The position numbers and the translations under genes were made by a program. Below the pieces are notes generated by a model. The model made no database searches. It saw nothing but the letters and a program-made list of their open reading frames with translations, and was not told where the DNA came from. Shown here one piece after another: positions 26,982-35,634 of a stretch of DNA of 54,748 nucleotides (position 1 is its first letter; each line of letters starts with the position of its first letter). Location of the stretch: positions 1 to 54,748 of the forward strand of contig LBYD01000005.1 in NCBI GenBank assembly GCA_000995965.1. The letters run 5' to 3'. The stretch is from Candidatus Moranbacteria bacterium GW2011_GWC2_40_12 (GTDB lineage Bacteria > Patescibacteria > Paceibacteria > Moranbacterales > UBA11712).

Positions 26982-28122
26982 TTTCATATACCTCCAAAGT
27001 TTCCCGGGCGCATTTTTCCCAGCTGAATTTTTTGGCTTGCTCTTTGCCTTTTTTGACAAGTTCATCGCGCAAATTTTTGTCTCCGGCCAGCTTCTCCATT
27101 GCGTTCCCGATGCCTTCCGTGTCATGCGGATTGACATAGAGCGCCGCATCGCCCGCGATTTCAGGAATAGAAGCCACGCGTGAAACCAGGCATGGCGTCC
27201 CGCAGGCCATCGCTTCAACGATCGTCTGGCCAAAGCCTTCATAGAGGGACGGCATCACGAAAAATTCCGCGTGTGAATAGAGCGGCTTCAAATCATCCCC
27301 GCCAACATAACCGGTGAAGATAACGTCGTTATTGATCCCAAGGTCTTCCGCCTGCTGGAAATATTCCTTGAACAGCCAGCCGCGTTTTCCCGCGACGACC
27401 AATTGGTGGTCGAATTGCCCTCGAAAAGAGTTTTTGAACCGGGAAAATCCCTCGAGAACCCGCGTAAGATTTTTTCTCGGCTCGAGAGTTCCCAGAAAAA
27501 GAATATATTTGCCGCTTATCCCGTAATCTTTTCTTATTTTCTCCGCAGGAATGGAGCAAGCTTCAAAAAATCTTTTGTCAATGCCGTTATAAACCACGCT
27601 AATATTTTTTTCCGGAAAACCAAGAATCTCTTTCGCGTCTTTTTTGGTCGATTCGGAAACGGCAATGATTCGATCCGACTTTTTAGCCATGAACTTATAA
27701 AGCGCTTTGATCCTGGCGGTGGAAATTTTGGGAAAAAGTTCGGAAACGCGATAAGGCGCGAAGTCGTAGAAAGTCGTTATGATTTTCCCGCGGTAGGTTG
27801 CTGGAACCCGATAGAGCGGCGACGTGACGTGCAATACGTCCAATTTTTCCCGCGCATAAGTCGCAAGTCCCAGAATTTCCGAATAGGCTCCAGGCATATA
27901 TTTTTTGTAGTCGGAAAATGGGAAAAACTTGATTTTCACATTCGGCCGCGCGAATTTCTTGACGTCTTTGTCCCGGACTTTGAAATCAAAAAAAAGAACA
28001 TACTGGTTTTCACTGTCTATTTCGAGAATATTCTTCACGAGATGCCAAACATAATGAGCCACCCCGCTTGGGGCGGACTTTTCAGGATTCAGGATTGCTC
28101 TTGCGTCAATTCCAATGCGCAT
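26974..28122 (-). CDS. Glycosyltransferase family 4 protein
   Basis: 382 aa, GT-B fold. The N-terminal domain starts RIGIDARAI and has HVTSPLY. The C-terminal nucleotide-sugar domain shows FLGTLEPRKNLTRVLEGF, FTGYVGGDDLKPLYSHAEFFVMPS, and the EX7E-type catalytic block EGFGQTIVEAMACGTP. The closest style is mannosyltransferase-like GT4 enzymes that transfer from GDP- or UDP-sugars. The acceptor is unknown. It is the first gene of a unit with ileS. Confidence 0.93.
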   Translation of the reverse strand: MRIGIDARAILNPEKSAPSGVAHYVWHLVKNILEIDSENQYVLFFDFKVRDKDVKKFARPNVKIKFFPFSDYKKYMPGAYSEILGLATYAREKLDVLHVTSPLYRVPATYRGKIITTFYDFAPYRVSELFPKISTARIKALYKFMAKKSDRIIAVSESTKKDAKEILGFPEKNISVVYNGIDKRFFEACSIPAEKIRKDYGISGKYILFLGTLEPRKNLTRVLEGFSRFKNSFRGQFDHQLVVAGKRGWLFKEYFQQAEDLGINNDVIFTGYVGGDDLKPLYSHAEFFVMPSLYEGFGQTIVEAMACGTPCLVSRVASIPEIAGDAALYVNPHDTEGIGNAMEKLAGDKNLRDELVKKGKEQAKKFSWEKCARETLEVYENV

Positions 28123-28216
28123 ATATATTGTATTACTGCTGAATCCAATATACTATTTCCTTGCCATAAAATCAACTTTCTTGTAATTTGCCTCAGCGTC
28201 ATATAAAATATACTCA

Positions 28217-29524
28217 ATGCCAAGAAAAAACTTTTCAAAAAAATTATTGTTCCTGTTCGCTGCTGTTCTTTTTTTTGCGGGGCAGGTTTCTTTTGCTCCC
28301 GCTTACGTTTCGGCCATAGCAATGGAGAAAAAAAGCATCGTCCCGGAAAAAAATAATCATTGGAATTTTGCAGAATATGAAGCCGTCGTGAAAATTGCCT
28401 GCGCCGGCTGCCTTGATTCTATTGAGGAAAAATATGATGTCTCTCTTTCGCCTCTTGGCGGCGAAGGCAACGAGAATTTTTATCTCGCCGAAAGCCTTTC
28501 GCAGAAATCAACTCGGAAATTGGTAAAGTCTCTTGAAAAAGACCGGGATATCGAACTGGTCCAGCCGAATTTCAGATATAAGCCGCTCGCACGCGTGGCA
28601 AATGATGCTTATTATTCTGAAGAGTGGTGGCTTTTCAACTCTGCCGAAAATGCCGGCGGAGTAAACACGGCTTCAGCTTGGGATCTTGAATCAAAGAACC
28701 AGCGCAACGTGGCAGTGGCCGTCATCGACAGCGGAGCCAACCACAAGCACAAAGACCTCAAAAATAATTTGACCAAAGGTTCGGCTAAAGGAAAAAATTT
28801 TGAACACCCGAAGAGAAAGCCGACTGATGACGACGGGCACGGGAGTTTTCTGGCCGGAATAATCGCCGCGAAAACGAACAACCGCCGCGGCGTGTCCGGA
28901 GCGAGTTTTTATGAAAATCTGAAAGTGATGCCGCTCCGTTTTGACTTCACCACGTCCCAGGCGATTGAAGCCCTGAATTACGCCAAATCAAAAAATGTGA
29001 TGGTCGTGAACGCCAGCTGGGGAAGCTATGGCGAGGAAGGATTGGATCTCGCTCTCAAAGACGCTATTTCGCAGTATTCCGGCGTTTTCGTCACCGCTTC
29101 CGGAAACGAAAGCTACAATCACGAAAGCGGAAACGCGGATCAAAAAATGTATCCTTGCGATTTTGAGCTTGCGAACATCCTCTGCGTCGGCGCAACGGGC
29201 CATGATGGAAATTTGGCCGATTATTCCGATTATGGCGCGACTTTTGTCGATGTGGCCGCTCCCGGCGGGAGTGACGGGCATCCCCTGATCGGCCTCTCCG
29301 GTTCGAAAAGCGGATACGACGAGGCGGAAGGCAGCTCGCTCTCGACCGCGTTCGTGAGCGCCGAAGCCGGACTCCTTTTTTCGAAATTCCCGAATCTCTC
29401 CGGCGCGCAAGTGATCGAAATCATCAAAAATTCCGTCGACACGAACGCCAGCCTTGCCGGAAAAGTGTCGAGCGGCGGAAAAGTGAATTTCTTGAAAGCT
29501 GTGCAAACAGCAGCGGGTTACTAA
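28217..29524 (+). CDS. Secreted subtilisin-like serine protease (S8)
   Basis: 435 aa. A signal peptide (1-34) is followed by an inhibitor-like propeptide ending near NFRYKPLARV, and then the S8 domain. The triad is Asp 171 (VIDSGANH), His 208 (GHGSFLAG) and Ser 374 (GSSLSTAF), with the oxyanion Asn 297 (ASGNES). It diverges from the glycosyltransferase gene. The 3' side faces the convergent SpoIID gene, with palindrome pair locus 3 in the gap. Confidence 0.95.
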   Translation: MPRKNFSKKLLFLFAAVLFFAGQVSFAPAYVSAIAMEKKSIVPEKNNHWNFAEYEAVVKIACAGCLDSIEEKYDVSLSPLGGEGNENFYLAESLSQKSTRKLVKSLEKDRDIELVQPNFRYKPLARVANDAYYSEEWWLFNSAENAGGVNTASAWDLESKNQRNVAVAVIDSGANHKHKDLKNNLTKGSAKGKNFEHPKRKPTDDDGHGSFLAGIIAAKTNNRRGVSGASFYENLKVMPLRFDFTTSQAIEALNYAKSKNVMVVNASWGSYGEEGLDLALKDAISQYSGVFVTASGNESYNHESGNADQKMYPCDFELANILCVGATGHDGNLADYSDYGATFVDVAAPGGSDGHPLIGLSGSKSGYDEAEGSSLSTAFVSAEAGLLFSKFPNLSGAQVIEIIKNSVDTNASLAGKVSSGGKVNFLKAVQTAAGY

Positions 29525-29529
29525 AAAAA

Positions 29530-29638
29530 TTCACTACAATTAGTTGTAGTGAAAAGCTTTAGTAATCTAATATACTGAAGTGTTTTTATAATTTATAAAT
29601 TAGTCAAAAATATGCATATGCATAAAAATGACTAATTT
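29530..29638. repeat. Palindrome pair, locus 3
   Basis: A 24-nt palindrome with core CTACAATTAGTTGTAG (29530-29553). It is followed by a 42-bp symmetrical array: AAATTAGTCA, aaaa, TATGCATATGCATA, aaaa, TGACTAATTT (29597-29638). Confidence 0.8.
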
Positions 29639-29652
29639 GATAGAAATAAAAA

Positions 29653-29672
29653 TATCCGGCACAAGCCGGATA
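29653..29672 (-). terminator. Terminator of SpoIID-domain gene
   Basis: TATCCGGC-acaa-GCCGGATA. On the minus strand it is followed by TTTTTATT. It is 40 bases past the stop at 29713. Confidence 0.75.
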
Positions 29673-29712
29673 CTAAATACAATATACTAATTACCAGATA
29701 CCAGATACTAAA

Positions 29713-31032
29713 TCAATACGCTCCTTCAATCTTCACCCCCGTATAATAATACTTCAAAACCCATTCATAAGATTTTCCATCTTTCACCCATCCCCGCGCG
29801 CCATTAGCGGAAAGGCCATACATATGGTTCCCGTTTTCTCCCGGATCAAGGCCGGCTTTTTTTCCGTCCGGGTGGTCTTTCACTGATTTGAGGTATTGAT
29901 AGCCGTTCATGTCCCGTGTTTTTCCGTCCGTCCAAGAACAATACGGCGTGAGTGCAGTTTTGCCTTTGTAGGTGACTGTTTTCCCGCGCGTTTCTTGAGT
30001 CGCCTTTTTCATGTCCGGAATACGCTCTTCAATGACATAGCCTTTGTATATCTGGTCAGAGGAGGTGTCAGTAAGAAAAAAATTCTCTCCTTTGTGCTTG
30101 GTGCGTTTTTCTGAATGATAAAAGGCATAAGTCCGGAAAATAACCGAAAAAAGTTTCAGATAATCGTTGTCGAGACCGTTTCCGATTTCCCCCGTCCCCC
30201 AGGTATATTGCTCCATCGGAAGAACACTGATTGCCCAAGGCACGCCGTCTTCATTGAAAGAGAGTTCCAGTTTTCCACGGAATTTATTGTATTCAACAGA
30301 ACCAGAGGCGTAGCATCCGTTCGGATCGCTTTTCTTTTCGTTTGAGTCCTGATGCTTACAGTCCACAATTTCGATCACGCCTCCCCCGAGAGCCTCGATG
30401 GTGAGAAAGTTTCCTGAATCAACGTATGTATCGGGATCGCCTTCAATTCTTCCTTTTATACTGAAATCGCGATTTGCCCAGTCCGCCTTGATTCTATTCT
30501 TCACGTTCGGCGCGACTGACTTGAGAACCGTCCCGCTTTTATCTTTTATTTCAAGTCCGCTTTCCGACCGCACTTCTATTCTTTTGCTGTTTCCTTCCGA
30601 AAGTTTGAAAAGTCCAACCTTCATCTCCGGCCCCAGCGAGCCGCTGGATATCTGCCCCAATTTTTTGAGGGCTTTCTTCACTTTTTTGTATTCTCCCCGG
30701 CTCACTTTCGGCTTGTATTTTGCCCAAAGAGATTCCGGCACCCCGTTTTTTTCAAGAAGCTTCTGCCATTTGGTCGCTTTGGATTTTTTGGCTGCCTGAG
30801 AAACAGTTTTCTTTGTCACCATCAGGTATTCGCCTCTTGTCACCTTCGGCTTGTATTTCTCCCAGAGCTCTTCCGGAATTTTATTCTTTTCGAGAAGTTT
30901 TTGCCATTTGGTTTTCGCGGCCGCTTCGGCCCGGGGAACGCTTGAAGAAAAATAAAAGCCTCCTCCTGACAGAAATACTGCCGAAATCAGAAGAGGCAAA
31001 AGGATTGTTTTTAGTCTGATTTTTATATTCAT
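29713..31032 (-). CDS. Exported SpoIID/LytB-domain protein
   Basis: 439 aa. A signal peptide (1-38) is followed by two repeats of about 32 residues (TKWQKLLEKN, then PxxLWxKYKPKVxRGEY). The SpoIID domain includes VPWAISVLPMEQYTWGTGEIG and KLFSVIFRTYAFYHSEKR. SpoIID proteins are lytic transglycosylases for peptidoglycan. Relatives lacking sporulation act in envelope remodelling. The catalytic Glu is likely in LPMEQY. The N-terminal repeats resemble cell-wall or structural linkers. Confidence 0.9.
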   Translation of the reverse strand: MNIKIRLKTILLPLLISAVFLSGGGFYFSSSVPRAEAAAKTKWQKLLEKNKIPEELWEKYKPKVTRGEYLMVTKKTVSQAAKKSKATKWQKLLEKNGVPESLWAKYKPKVSRGEYKKVKKALKKLGQISSGSLGPEMKVGLFKLSEGNSKRIEVRSESGLEIKDKSGTVLKSVAPNVKNRIKADWANRDFSIKGRIEGDPDTYVDSGNFLTIEALGGGVIEIVDCKHQDSNEKKSDPNGCYASGSVEYNKFRGKLELSFNEDGVPWAISVLPMEQYTWGTGEIGNGLDNDYLKLFSVIFRTYAFYHSEKRTKHKGENFFLTDTSSDQIYKGYVIEERIPDMKKATQETRGKTVTYKGKTALTPYCSWTDGKTRDMNGYQYLKSVKDHPDGKKAGLDPGENGNHMYGLSANGARGWVKDGKSYEWVLKYYYTGVKIEGAY

Positions 31033-31153
31033 TTATACCCGGAAATCAGCTTTTTACGAGTATATAACAGTTTAGCATATTTTCCGGAGAAAGTCCAATC
31101 TTGCCAAATAGGGAAATTTGAAATATAATCTCAACGTGGTTCTTTGGAAATAC

Positions 31154-31167
31154 AATATTCCCGGGTA
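31154..31167. repeat. 14-bp direct repeat, left copy
   Basis: AATATTCCCGGGTA, identical to 31459-31472, where the last nine bases are the 5' end of tRNA-Asn. The two copies bracket the GIY-YIG gene. Confidence 0.85.
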
Positions 31168-31211
31168 CCCGCCCGCCGTGCAAGACTTGCTTGCAAGGCG
31201 TTGCGGGCGGG
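31168..31211. repeat. GC-rich hairpin upstream of GIY-YIG gene
   Basis: CCCGCCCGC pairs with GCGGGCGGG. An inner GCAAG-acttg-CTTGC stem is also present. It lies directly after the left direct repeat. Confidence 0.75.
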
Positions 31212-31223
31212 GCTCAATAAAAA

Positions 31224-31460
31224 ATGTATTATACATACGTAATAAAAAGTGAAAGAGACAAGAATCTTTATGTTGGTTTCACGAAAGATTTGAAAAAAAG
31301 ATTCGAGGAGCACAACTCGGGATTAGTCGATGCAACGAAAGACAGAACACCGTTCTTATTGGTCTATTATGAAGCTTGTCGGGATCGCAAAAAAGCGATA
31401 CGGCGAGAAAAATATTTTAAGACCGGATTTGGACGAAGGTTCCTAAAAAATAGAATATAA
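31224..31460 (+). CDS. Small GIY-YIG nuclease-domain protein
   Basis: 78 aa. The fold's motifs are visible: YYTYVIKS (GIY), LYVGFTKDLKKRFEEHNSG (YIG with Arg), the catalytic-type Glu in YYEACRDRKKAIRREKYFKTG, and a basic tail GFGRRFLKNRI. Single-domain proteins of this size are frequent in CPR genomes. Their role is unknown (repair or mobile endonuclease). The gene lies between two copies of a 14-bp repeat and immediately before tRNA-Asn, suggesting a mobile insertion. Confidence 0.92.
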   Translation: MYYTYVIKSERDKNLYVGFTKDLKKRFEEHNSGLVDATKDRTPFLLVYYEACRDRKKAIRREKYFKTGFGRRFLKNRI

Positions 31461-31472
31461 TATTCCCGGGTA
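31459..31472. repeat. 14-bp direct repeat, right copy
   Basis: AATATTCCCGGGTA overlapping the tRNA-Asn acceptor stem. It is identical to 31154-31167. Confidence 0.85.
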
Positions 31473-31535
31473 GCTCAATGGTAGAGCAGTTGACTGTTAA
31501 TCAATTGGTTACAGGTTCGAATCCTGTCCCGGGAG
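31464..31535 (+). tRNA. tRNA-Asn (GTT)
   Basis: A full cloverleaf: acceptor TCCCGGG/CCCGGGA, D arm GCTC-AATGGTA-GAGC, anticodon stem GTTGA/TCAAT with loop CTGTTAA (anticodon GTT), and T arm ACAGG-TTCGAAT-CCTGT. The discriminator base is G. CCA is not encoded. Its last 27 bases overlap the antisense 3' end of the serine integrase gene, so this is the likely integration target. Confidence 0.97.
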
Positions 31536-32999
31536 CAGTAAGGGATCATGAGCGTGCTCAAGGATCGTATTGAAGGGAGATTTTAGCTCAAATAAAAGGT
31601 TTTTGCCTGAAAGACGGCAGTTCTGAAGTAGGAAACTCAAGAGCTGCCGTTTTTCGTTGGCTTCAGAACTTTCAAAGATTTTCAATGCCCGGTTAGTCAA
31701 AGAAAATACCATAGATGCGGCAATATGGAAGTTTTCATCGGCCTTTGTATAATCCTCAAGCCGGATGTTTATGTCGTACTGCTTTTCTTTGTATTCTTTC
31801 AGCTTTGTGTCATATATATCCCGAGTAATACTGCTTTCGACGAGGAGATCCAAAAGTCTGTCGGTATTTTGCTGGATCTTGTCATACTCTGCCCTAAGCT
31901 GTTTTATGGCTAGCTCGTGAAACTGGTTTTTGTTTTCGTTTATCTTTTTCAATCGCGCGACGACTTTATCAACCTTTTCCTGCGGCATTTGAATATCTCG
32001 GAGCATTTTTTTGATCGGAGCAAGCAACTTTTCCTCGCGAATCCATGTGCGCTCGCAATTTCCCTTGAAGTTCGAACAACTGTAATAGACGTAGCGGCCC
32101 TTTTTGAGTTCCGGGGTGATCGTGCATCCGCATTTTTCGCAATGCACCAGTCCGCGCAAGGCAAAGGGCTTGGCGGCGTATTTTATCGTTTTCTTGTTAT
32201 AGCTGGCTAGAATGTCCTGAACGTCCTCAAAAAGCCGTTTAGGAACGATTGTGGCGTATTTGTGGGGGTATTCTCGGCCCTTCGAGGTCATAATGCCTAT
32301 ATAGAATTTATCCTTGAGAGCCGTGTGAATCATGCTCGGGCTGATTAACTTTCCGTTTCGGCTTCTAAGGCCCAACTTGTATATTTCCGTCGCTAGCGTC
32401 TTTACGGAGTAGTTTTTCGTCGCGTATAGCTCAAACATCTTGCGGACGAGCTCGGCTCGCTGTGGATCAAGCACATAGTCCGTTTTGCCGTCTTCGACGA
32501 CGCGAAGATAGCCGAGGCGTTCCTGCCCGATCCATTCCCCGTTTCGAAGTTTCTGCTCCAGCGCGCGCCTTGTGTTGTCGCTCACTGCATCCGAATAGTA
32601 TTTTGCCAAATTCAAGCCTATGCCAAACATAAACTTTTCGTTGGCTGAAATGCCGGAATTCACGACAAGGCTATCGGATGCGAAATGAAGCTCGATTTTG
32701 TCCTGCATGGCGAGCTCGTATAGCATGGGGACGCGCTTGTCAAAAACATTACGGCTGAACCGATCCACTTTGTCGAAACATACGGCGCATTGCTCCTTGC
32801 TTCCCTTGATAAATTCAAGGGCTTGATCGAACTCGTCGCGCTTTTGCTTATACGCGCTTTCGTCAAAGCTGAATTTTTTGGCAACGGCAAAACCTTTTCG
32901 CTTGCAGTATTCTTCAAGGCGATGAATTTGAGCGGGCAATGAATTGCCAGCCTCTTTTTGTTCTTCAGTTGAAACTCTTGCGAGGATTATTGCTTTCAT
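31509..32999 (-). CDS. Large serine recombinase (integrase) of tRNA-Asn element
   Basis: 496 aa. A resolvase N-terminal domain has the catalytic Ser in ARVSTEEQ and DRFSRN. It is followed by a recombinase domain (RLGYLRVVEDGKTDYVLDPQ, and KDKFYIGIMTSKGREY), a zinc ribbon (CEKCGCT and CSNFKGNC), and a coiled coil (about 355-440). The C-terminal PGQDSNL and the stop codon are read from the complement of tRNA-Asn. Before integration the C-terminus would therefore differ. The start overlaps vsr by 35 bases. Confidence 0.95.
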   Translation of the reverse strand: MKAIILARVSTEEQKEAGNSLPAQIHRLEEYCKRKGFAVAKKFSFDESAYKQKRDEFDQALEFIKGSKEQCAVCFDKVDRFSRNVFDKRVPMLYELAMQDKIELHFASDSLVVNSGISANEKFMFGIGLNLAKYYSDAVSDNTRRALEQKLRNGEWIGQERLGYLRVVEDGKTDYVLDPQRAELVRKMFELYATKNYSVKTLATEIYKLGLRSRNGKLISPSMIHTALKDKFYIGIMTSKGREYPHKYATIVPKRLFEDVQDILASYNKKTIKYAAKPFALRGLVHCEKCGCTITPELKKGRYVYYSCSNFKGNCERTWIREEKLLAPIKKMLRDIQMPQEKVDKVVARLKKINENKNQFHELAIKQLRAEYDKIQQNTDRLLDLLVESSITRDIYDTKLKEYKEKQYDINIRLEDYTKADENFHIAASMVFSLTNRALKIFESSEANEKRQLLSFLLQNCRLSGKNLLFELKSPFNTILEHAHDPLLLPGQDSNL

Positions 33000-33399
33000 T
33001 TTTTATCCAACTCAATATTTTATTTAGGGTTATCATAGTATTTTTTTCAAGCTGACATTCCCAAATTGTCATAACTGACCATTTTTTTTGCTTCAAACAT
33101 TTTATGCTCTTTTTATCCCTTAATTTATTTGATTTTATTTTTCTTTTCCAAAAATCTGTATTGGTTTTAGGAATTTTAGAATTTTTGCAGGAATGGCCGT
33201 GCCAGAAACAACCGTTAATAAATATTGCTTTCCTTTTCTTCACAAAGACAATATCCGGTTTGCCCTGTATCGGGTAGTGGATTCTGTATCTTAATCCTTT
33301 TTTGAACAGAAAATTTCTTACTGTCATTTCCGGGGAAGTATCCACTGATCTGATCCGGGACATATTATGACTTCTTTTTTCTTTTGACACTATGTCCAT
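32965..33399 (-). CDS. vsr: Very short patch repair endonuclease
   Basis: 144 aa. Vsr nicks 5' of T in T:G mismatches made by deamination of 5-methylcytosine. Motifs: MSRIRSVDTSPEMTVRNFLFKKGLRYR, the catalytic Asp in GKPDIVFVKKRKAIFINGCFWHGH (with the metal and zinc His/Cys), and FWKRKIKSNKLRD. The length matches the family. It overlaps the methyltransferase 3' end by 35 bases and the integrase start by 35 bases, so translation is likely coupled. Confidence 0.95.
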   Translation of the reverse strand: MDIVSKEKRSHNMSRIRSVDTSPEMTVRNFLFKKGLRYRIHYPIQGKPDIVFVKKRKAIFINGCFWHGHSCKNSKIPKTNTDFWKRKIKSNKLRDKKSIKCLKQKKWSVMTIWECQLEKNTMITLNKILSWIKNESNNPRKSFN

Positions 33400-34363
33400 A
33401 GACGTTTACAGTCTTTAGCACCTGTTTTGCGAGAGCTTCGATAACGGGAACAACAACGGCATTGCCAAATTGTCTGTAGGCCTGTGTATCCGATACCGGT
33501 ATATAAAAATCGTCGTTGAATCCCATAAGTCGCGCACATTCTCTAGGTGTAAGTCTGCGGGGGTTTTTACCATCCTGCTTTATAAGTATTTCTGATCCAT
33601 CCTTATGATATCTCGCACTCAATGTGCGCGTAGTAAGGTCCTTGTCTGGATCAATCAGCCCGTATCCGAATCCATTACCTTTCTCTCTGTGTTTTTGTGC
33701 GTATTTTTGCAAGTAATCCCAAAGTTTATCCGAAAGGGTATATTTCTTATCCACCTTTTTTTCCAGTATGCCTTTTAATTCCCATTTTCTTTTCTCGGGT
33801 TTTTCGGGAAATGTAAAATCTATGTCTGAATATTCGTCAACCCGGAAGCCAATAATAAAAATACGCTCTCTGTGCTGCGGCACGTAATATCTTGCATCTA
33901 TAACCTGTGAAAATATTTTATAGCCCAAGTCAGTCAGTGTCTTCTCAATGACTTTGTAGGTGTTTCCCTTATCGTGAGACTTGAGATTTTTGACATTTTC
34001 CAAAAATAAAATTTTGGGCTTTCTTTTTTTTATGATTCTGGCAATGTCAAAAAACAAGTTTCCTTGCTTCTTATCATCGAATCCGTGTGCTCTTCCCAAA
34101 CTTATTTTTTTCGATACTCCGGCCAAAGAAAAAGGTTGGCAAGGAAAGCCAGCAAGCAATACATCGTGCCTCGGAATTATTTCCTCGCTGATATTCTTGA
34201 TATCTCCGGAAGCGGATTCCCCATGATTCAATCTGTATGTCATCTGACAGTATTTATCATATTCTGATGTGAAAACACACTCACCTCCCATACTCTGGAA
34301 TGGGATTCTTATCCCTCCGATGCCAGCAAACAAATCGATAAATTTAAATTTTGATTTTTTCAT
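33365..34363 (-). CDS. DNA (cytosine-5-)-methyltransferase
   Basis: 332 aa from ATG 34363; the TTG 9 bases upstream is less likely. Motif I is DLFAGIGGIRIPF, motif IV has the catalytic Cys in GFPCQPFSLAG, motif VI is FLENVKNL, and motif VIII has QHRERIFIIGFR. The C-terminal motifs include RLTPRECARLMGF and QFGNAVVVPV. The target-recognition region (about 190-260) gives no clue to the recognised site. It follows the putative endonuclease with a 2-base overlap of start and stop and precedes vsr, the common order of C5 systems. Confidence 0.95.
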   Translation of the reverse strand: MKKSKFKFIDLFAGIGGIRIPFQSMGGECVFTSEYDKYCQMTYRLNHGESASGDIKNISEEIIPRHDVLLAGFPCQPFSLAGVSKKISLGRAHGFDDKKQGNLFFDIARIIKKRKPKILFLENVKNLKSHDKGNTYKVIEKTLTDLGYKIFSQVIDARYYVPQHRERIFIIGFRVDEYSDIDFTFPEKPEKRKWELKGILEKKVDKKYTLSDKLWDYLQKYAQKHREKGNGFGYGLIDPDKDLTTRTLSARYHKDGSEILIKQDGKNPRRLTPRECARLMGFNDDFYIPVSDTQAYRQFGNAVVVPVIEALAKQVLKTVNVYGHSVKRKKKS

Positions 34364-34364
34364 T

Positions 34365-35450
34365 TTATTCAATAAATTTCTCTTCTATTTTTTCACTAAA
34401 TTCTTGAGCTGTCTTTTTTATTTCTTCCGGCATATTGCCAATAATTTTAAGATTGTCTTCAGAGATAGTATCTTCGGTAAAATCCCTAAAGCGGTCATAA
34501 TGCAGCTTTACTGTTTGAGTGTTTTGCCCTCCCATTCCTCGACCACCGGCCTGTAAGTTCCAGCCAGAAGCCATAATAATGTCGCTTAAGGTGATATATT
34601 TCCATCCTTGAAAAACTCCTGCCTCATTAAGTTCTCTTATGAGATATATGGCATTTGCGTCATTTGGCAAACACAATCGAAGCATCATCATAATCCTACC
34701 CGCATCAATGCCGAAGAATTTACTTGAAGAATTTTCTGTTGCAGCAAATTTTTCTTTAATCTCCATCGGAAATATATGCTTTTGAGACAAGCTTATGGCA
34801 AACTGATCAACATCGTAGGGATCATTAACGGGTTTTTTGAGCAGTGCTTTCAAAAACCCTGTGTAAAAGAGCTCATTCAGTAATGCCGTCTTCAAAATTT
34901 CCTGATCCAGATTGTTGATGCCTTCCTTTATGTTTTCTTCCCAATCCATTCTTCCGTACGAAGGGCGACCTCTGTTTCCCGGCCACTTATCAAAAAAATT
35001 ATTGATGTTTTTTTCTTCAAATTGTCCATTTTCCAGAACAAACAAACGCCAAGAGAGATTTTCATAATTATCTTCCCCCAATTCTTCTACGGGCAATTCC
35101 CCAGTCGGAGTGTGAGCAACCGCGTATGCAACTCCCAATCCTGCATTATTCATAAACTCTGATATAGCGTGAAGCGGTCTGAAAAAATCTCCCAGTAATG
35201 ATCTTGGATTACAGGCTAGCGAAGTTTTGACAGCTTCCGGATGAATAAAAAAGGCAAAGCGAAATTTATAATAATCTGGATTCTTGGGTGATAATAGCCA
35301 GCATCCCGGGAATATTTTTTCGTTAGCTGAAGAACCAAACTTATTACGTTTTATTTCGTCAGCTAGGATTATTTGAGCTAGCAATCCCTTAGCTTTATTT
35401 TTGGGCCAGTAGTGCTGCAACAGATTAACGAGTTTTTCTCTATTTGCCAT
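34365..35450 (-). CDS. Putative type II restriction endonuclease
   Basis: 361 aa from ATG 35450, which lies inside the end of the HTH gene. No family was recognised with confidence. A PD-(D/E)XK-like core may be Asp 213/215 (PYDVDQFA) with Glu-Ile-Lys 230-232 (FPMEIKEK), followed by FFGIDAGRI. Position next to the methyltransferase and vsr is the main argument for the restriction role. The size fits. Its recognition sequence should be that of the methyltransferase. Confidence 0.7.
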   Translation of the reverse strand: MANREKLVNLLQHYWPKNKAKGLLAQIILADEIKRNKFGSSANEKIFPGCWLLSPKNPDYYKFRFAFFIHPEAVKTSLACNPRSLLGDFFRPLHAISEFMNNAGLGVAYAVAHTPTGELPVEELGEDNYENLSWRLFVLENGQFEEKNINNFFDKWPGNRGRPSYGRMDWEENIKEGINNLDQEILKTALLNELFYTGFLKALLKKPVNDPYDVDQFAISLSQKHIFPMEIKEKFAATENSSSKFFGIDAGRIMMMLRLCLPNDANAIYLIRELNEAGVFQGWKYITLSDIIMASGWNLQAGGRGMGGQNTQTVKLHYDRFRDFTEDTISEDNLKIIGNMPEEIKKTAQEFSEKIEEKFIE

Positions 35451-35634
35451 AATTTTTTGCCTTCGATTTATTAAGAAATTTAACAAATTCCGATCTTTCA
35501 ATCCGAAATTCTTTTCCTATTTTGTAGGCTTTCAATTTTCCAGCGTCAATATAACGATAAATCGTCATTATGTTAAGCCGCAGTTTATCGGCTAATTCTC
35601 GCGCCGTGTAAAATTCTTTCTCGCTTTCAGTCAT
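35440..35634 (-). CDS. Small HTH regulator (excisionase/MerR-like)
   Basis: 64 aa from ATG 35634 (MTESEKEFYTARE). A winged-helix core of the HTH_17 type: YTARELADKLRLNIMTIYRYIDAGKLKAYKIGKEFRIE, followed by a short basic end. Such proteins act as excisionases of integrated elements or as regulators. In this place either control of the restriction genes or an Xis role with the serine integrase fits. The start overlaps the HhH gene by 8 bases and the end overlaps the endonuclease start by 11. Confidence 0.85.
   Translation of the reverse strand: MTESEKEFYTARELADKLRLNIMTIYRYIDAGKLKAYKIGKEFRIERSEFVKFLNKSKAKNYGK

Noticed and set aside
26987..27242. N-terminal extension of IleS
   Set aside because: These codons lie inside the glycosyltransferase gene; the ribosome binding site supports ATG 26981.
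27403..28206. 267-codon plus-strand frame
   Set aside because: Opposite the glycosyltransferase, whose motifs are clear.
28988..29506. 172-codon minus-strand frame
   Set aside because: Antisense to the subtilase catalytic domain.
29530..29638. CRISPR repeats
   Set aside because: Only isolated palindromes; no regular spacing or spacers and no cas genes.
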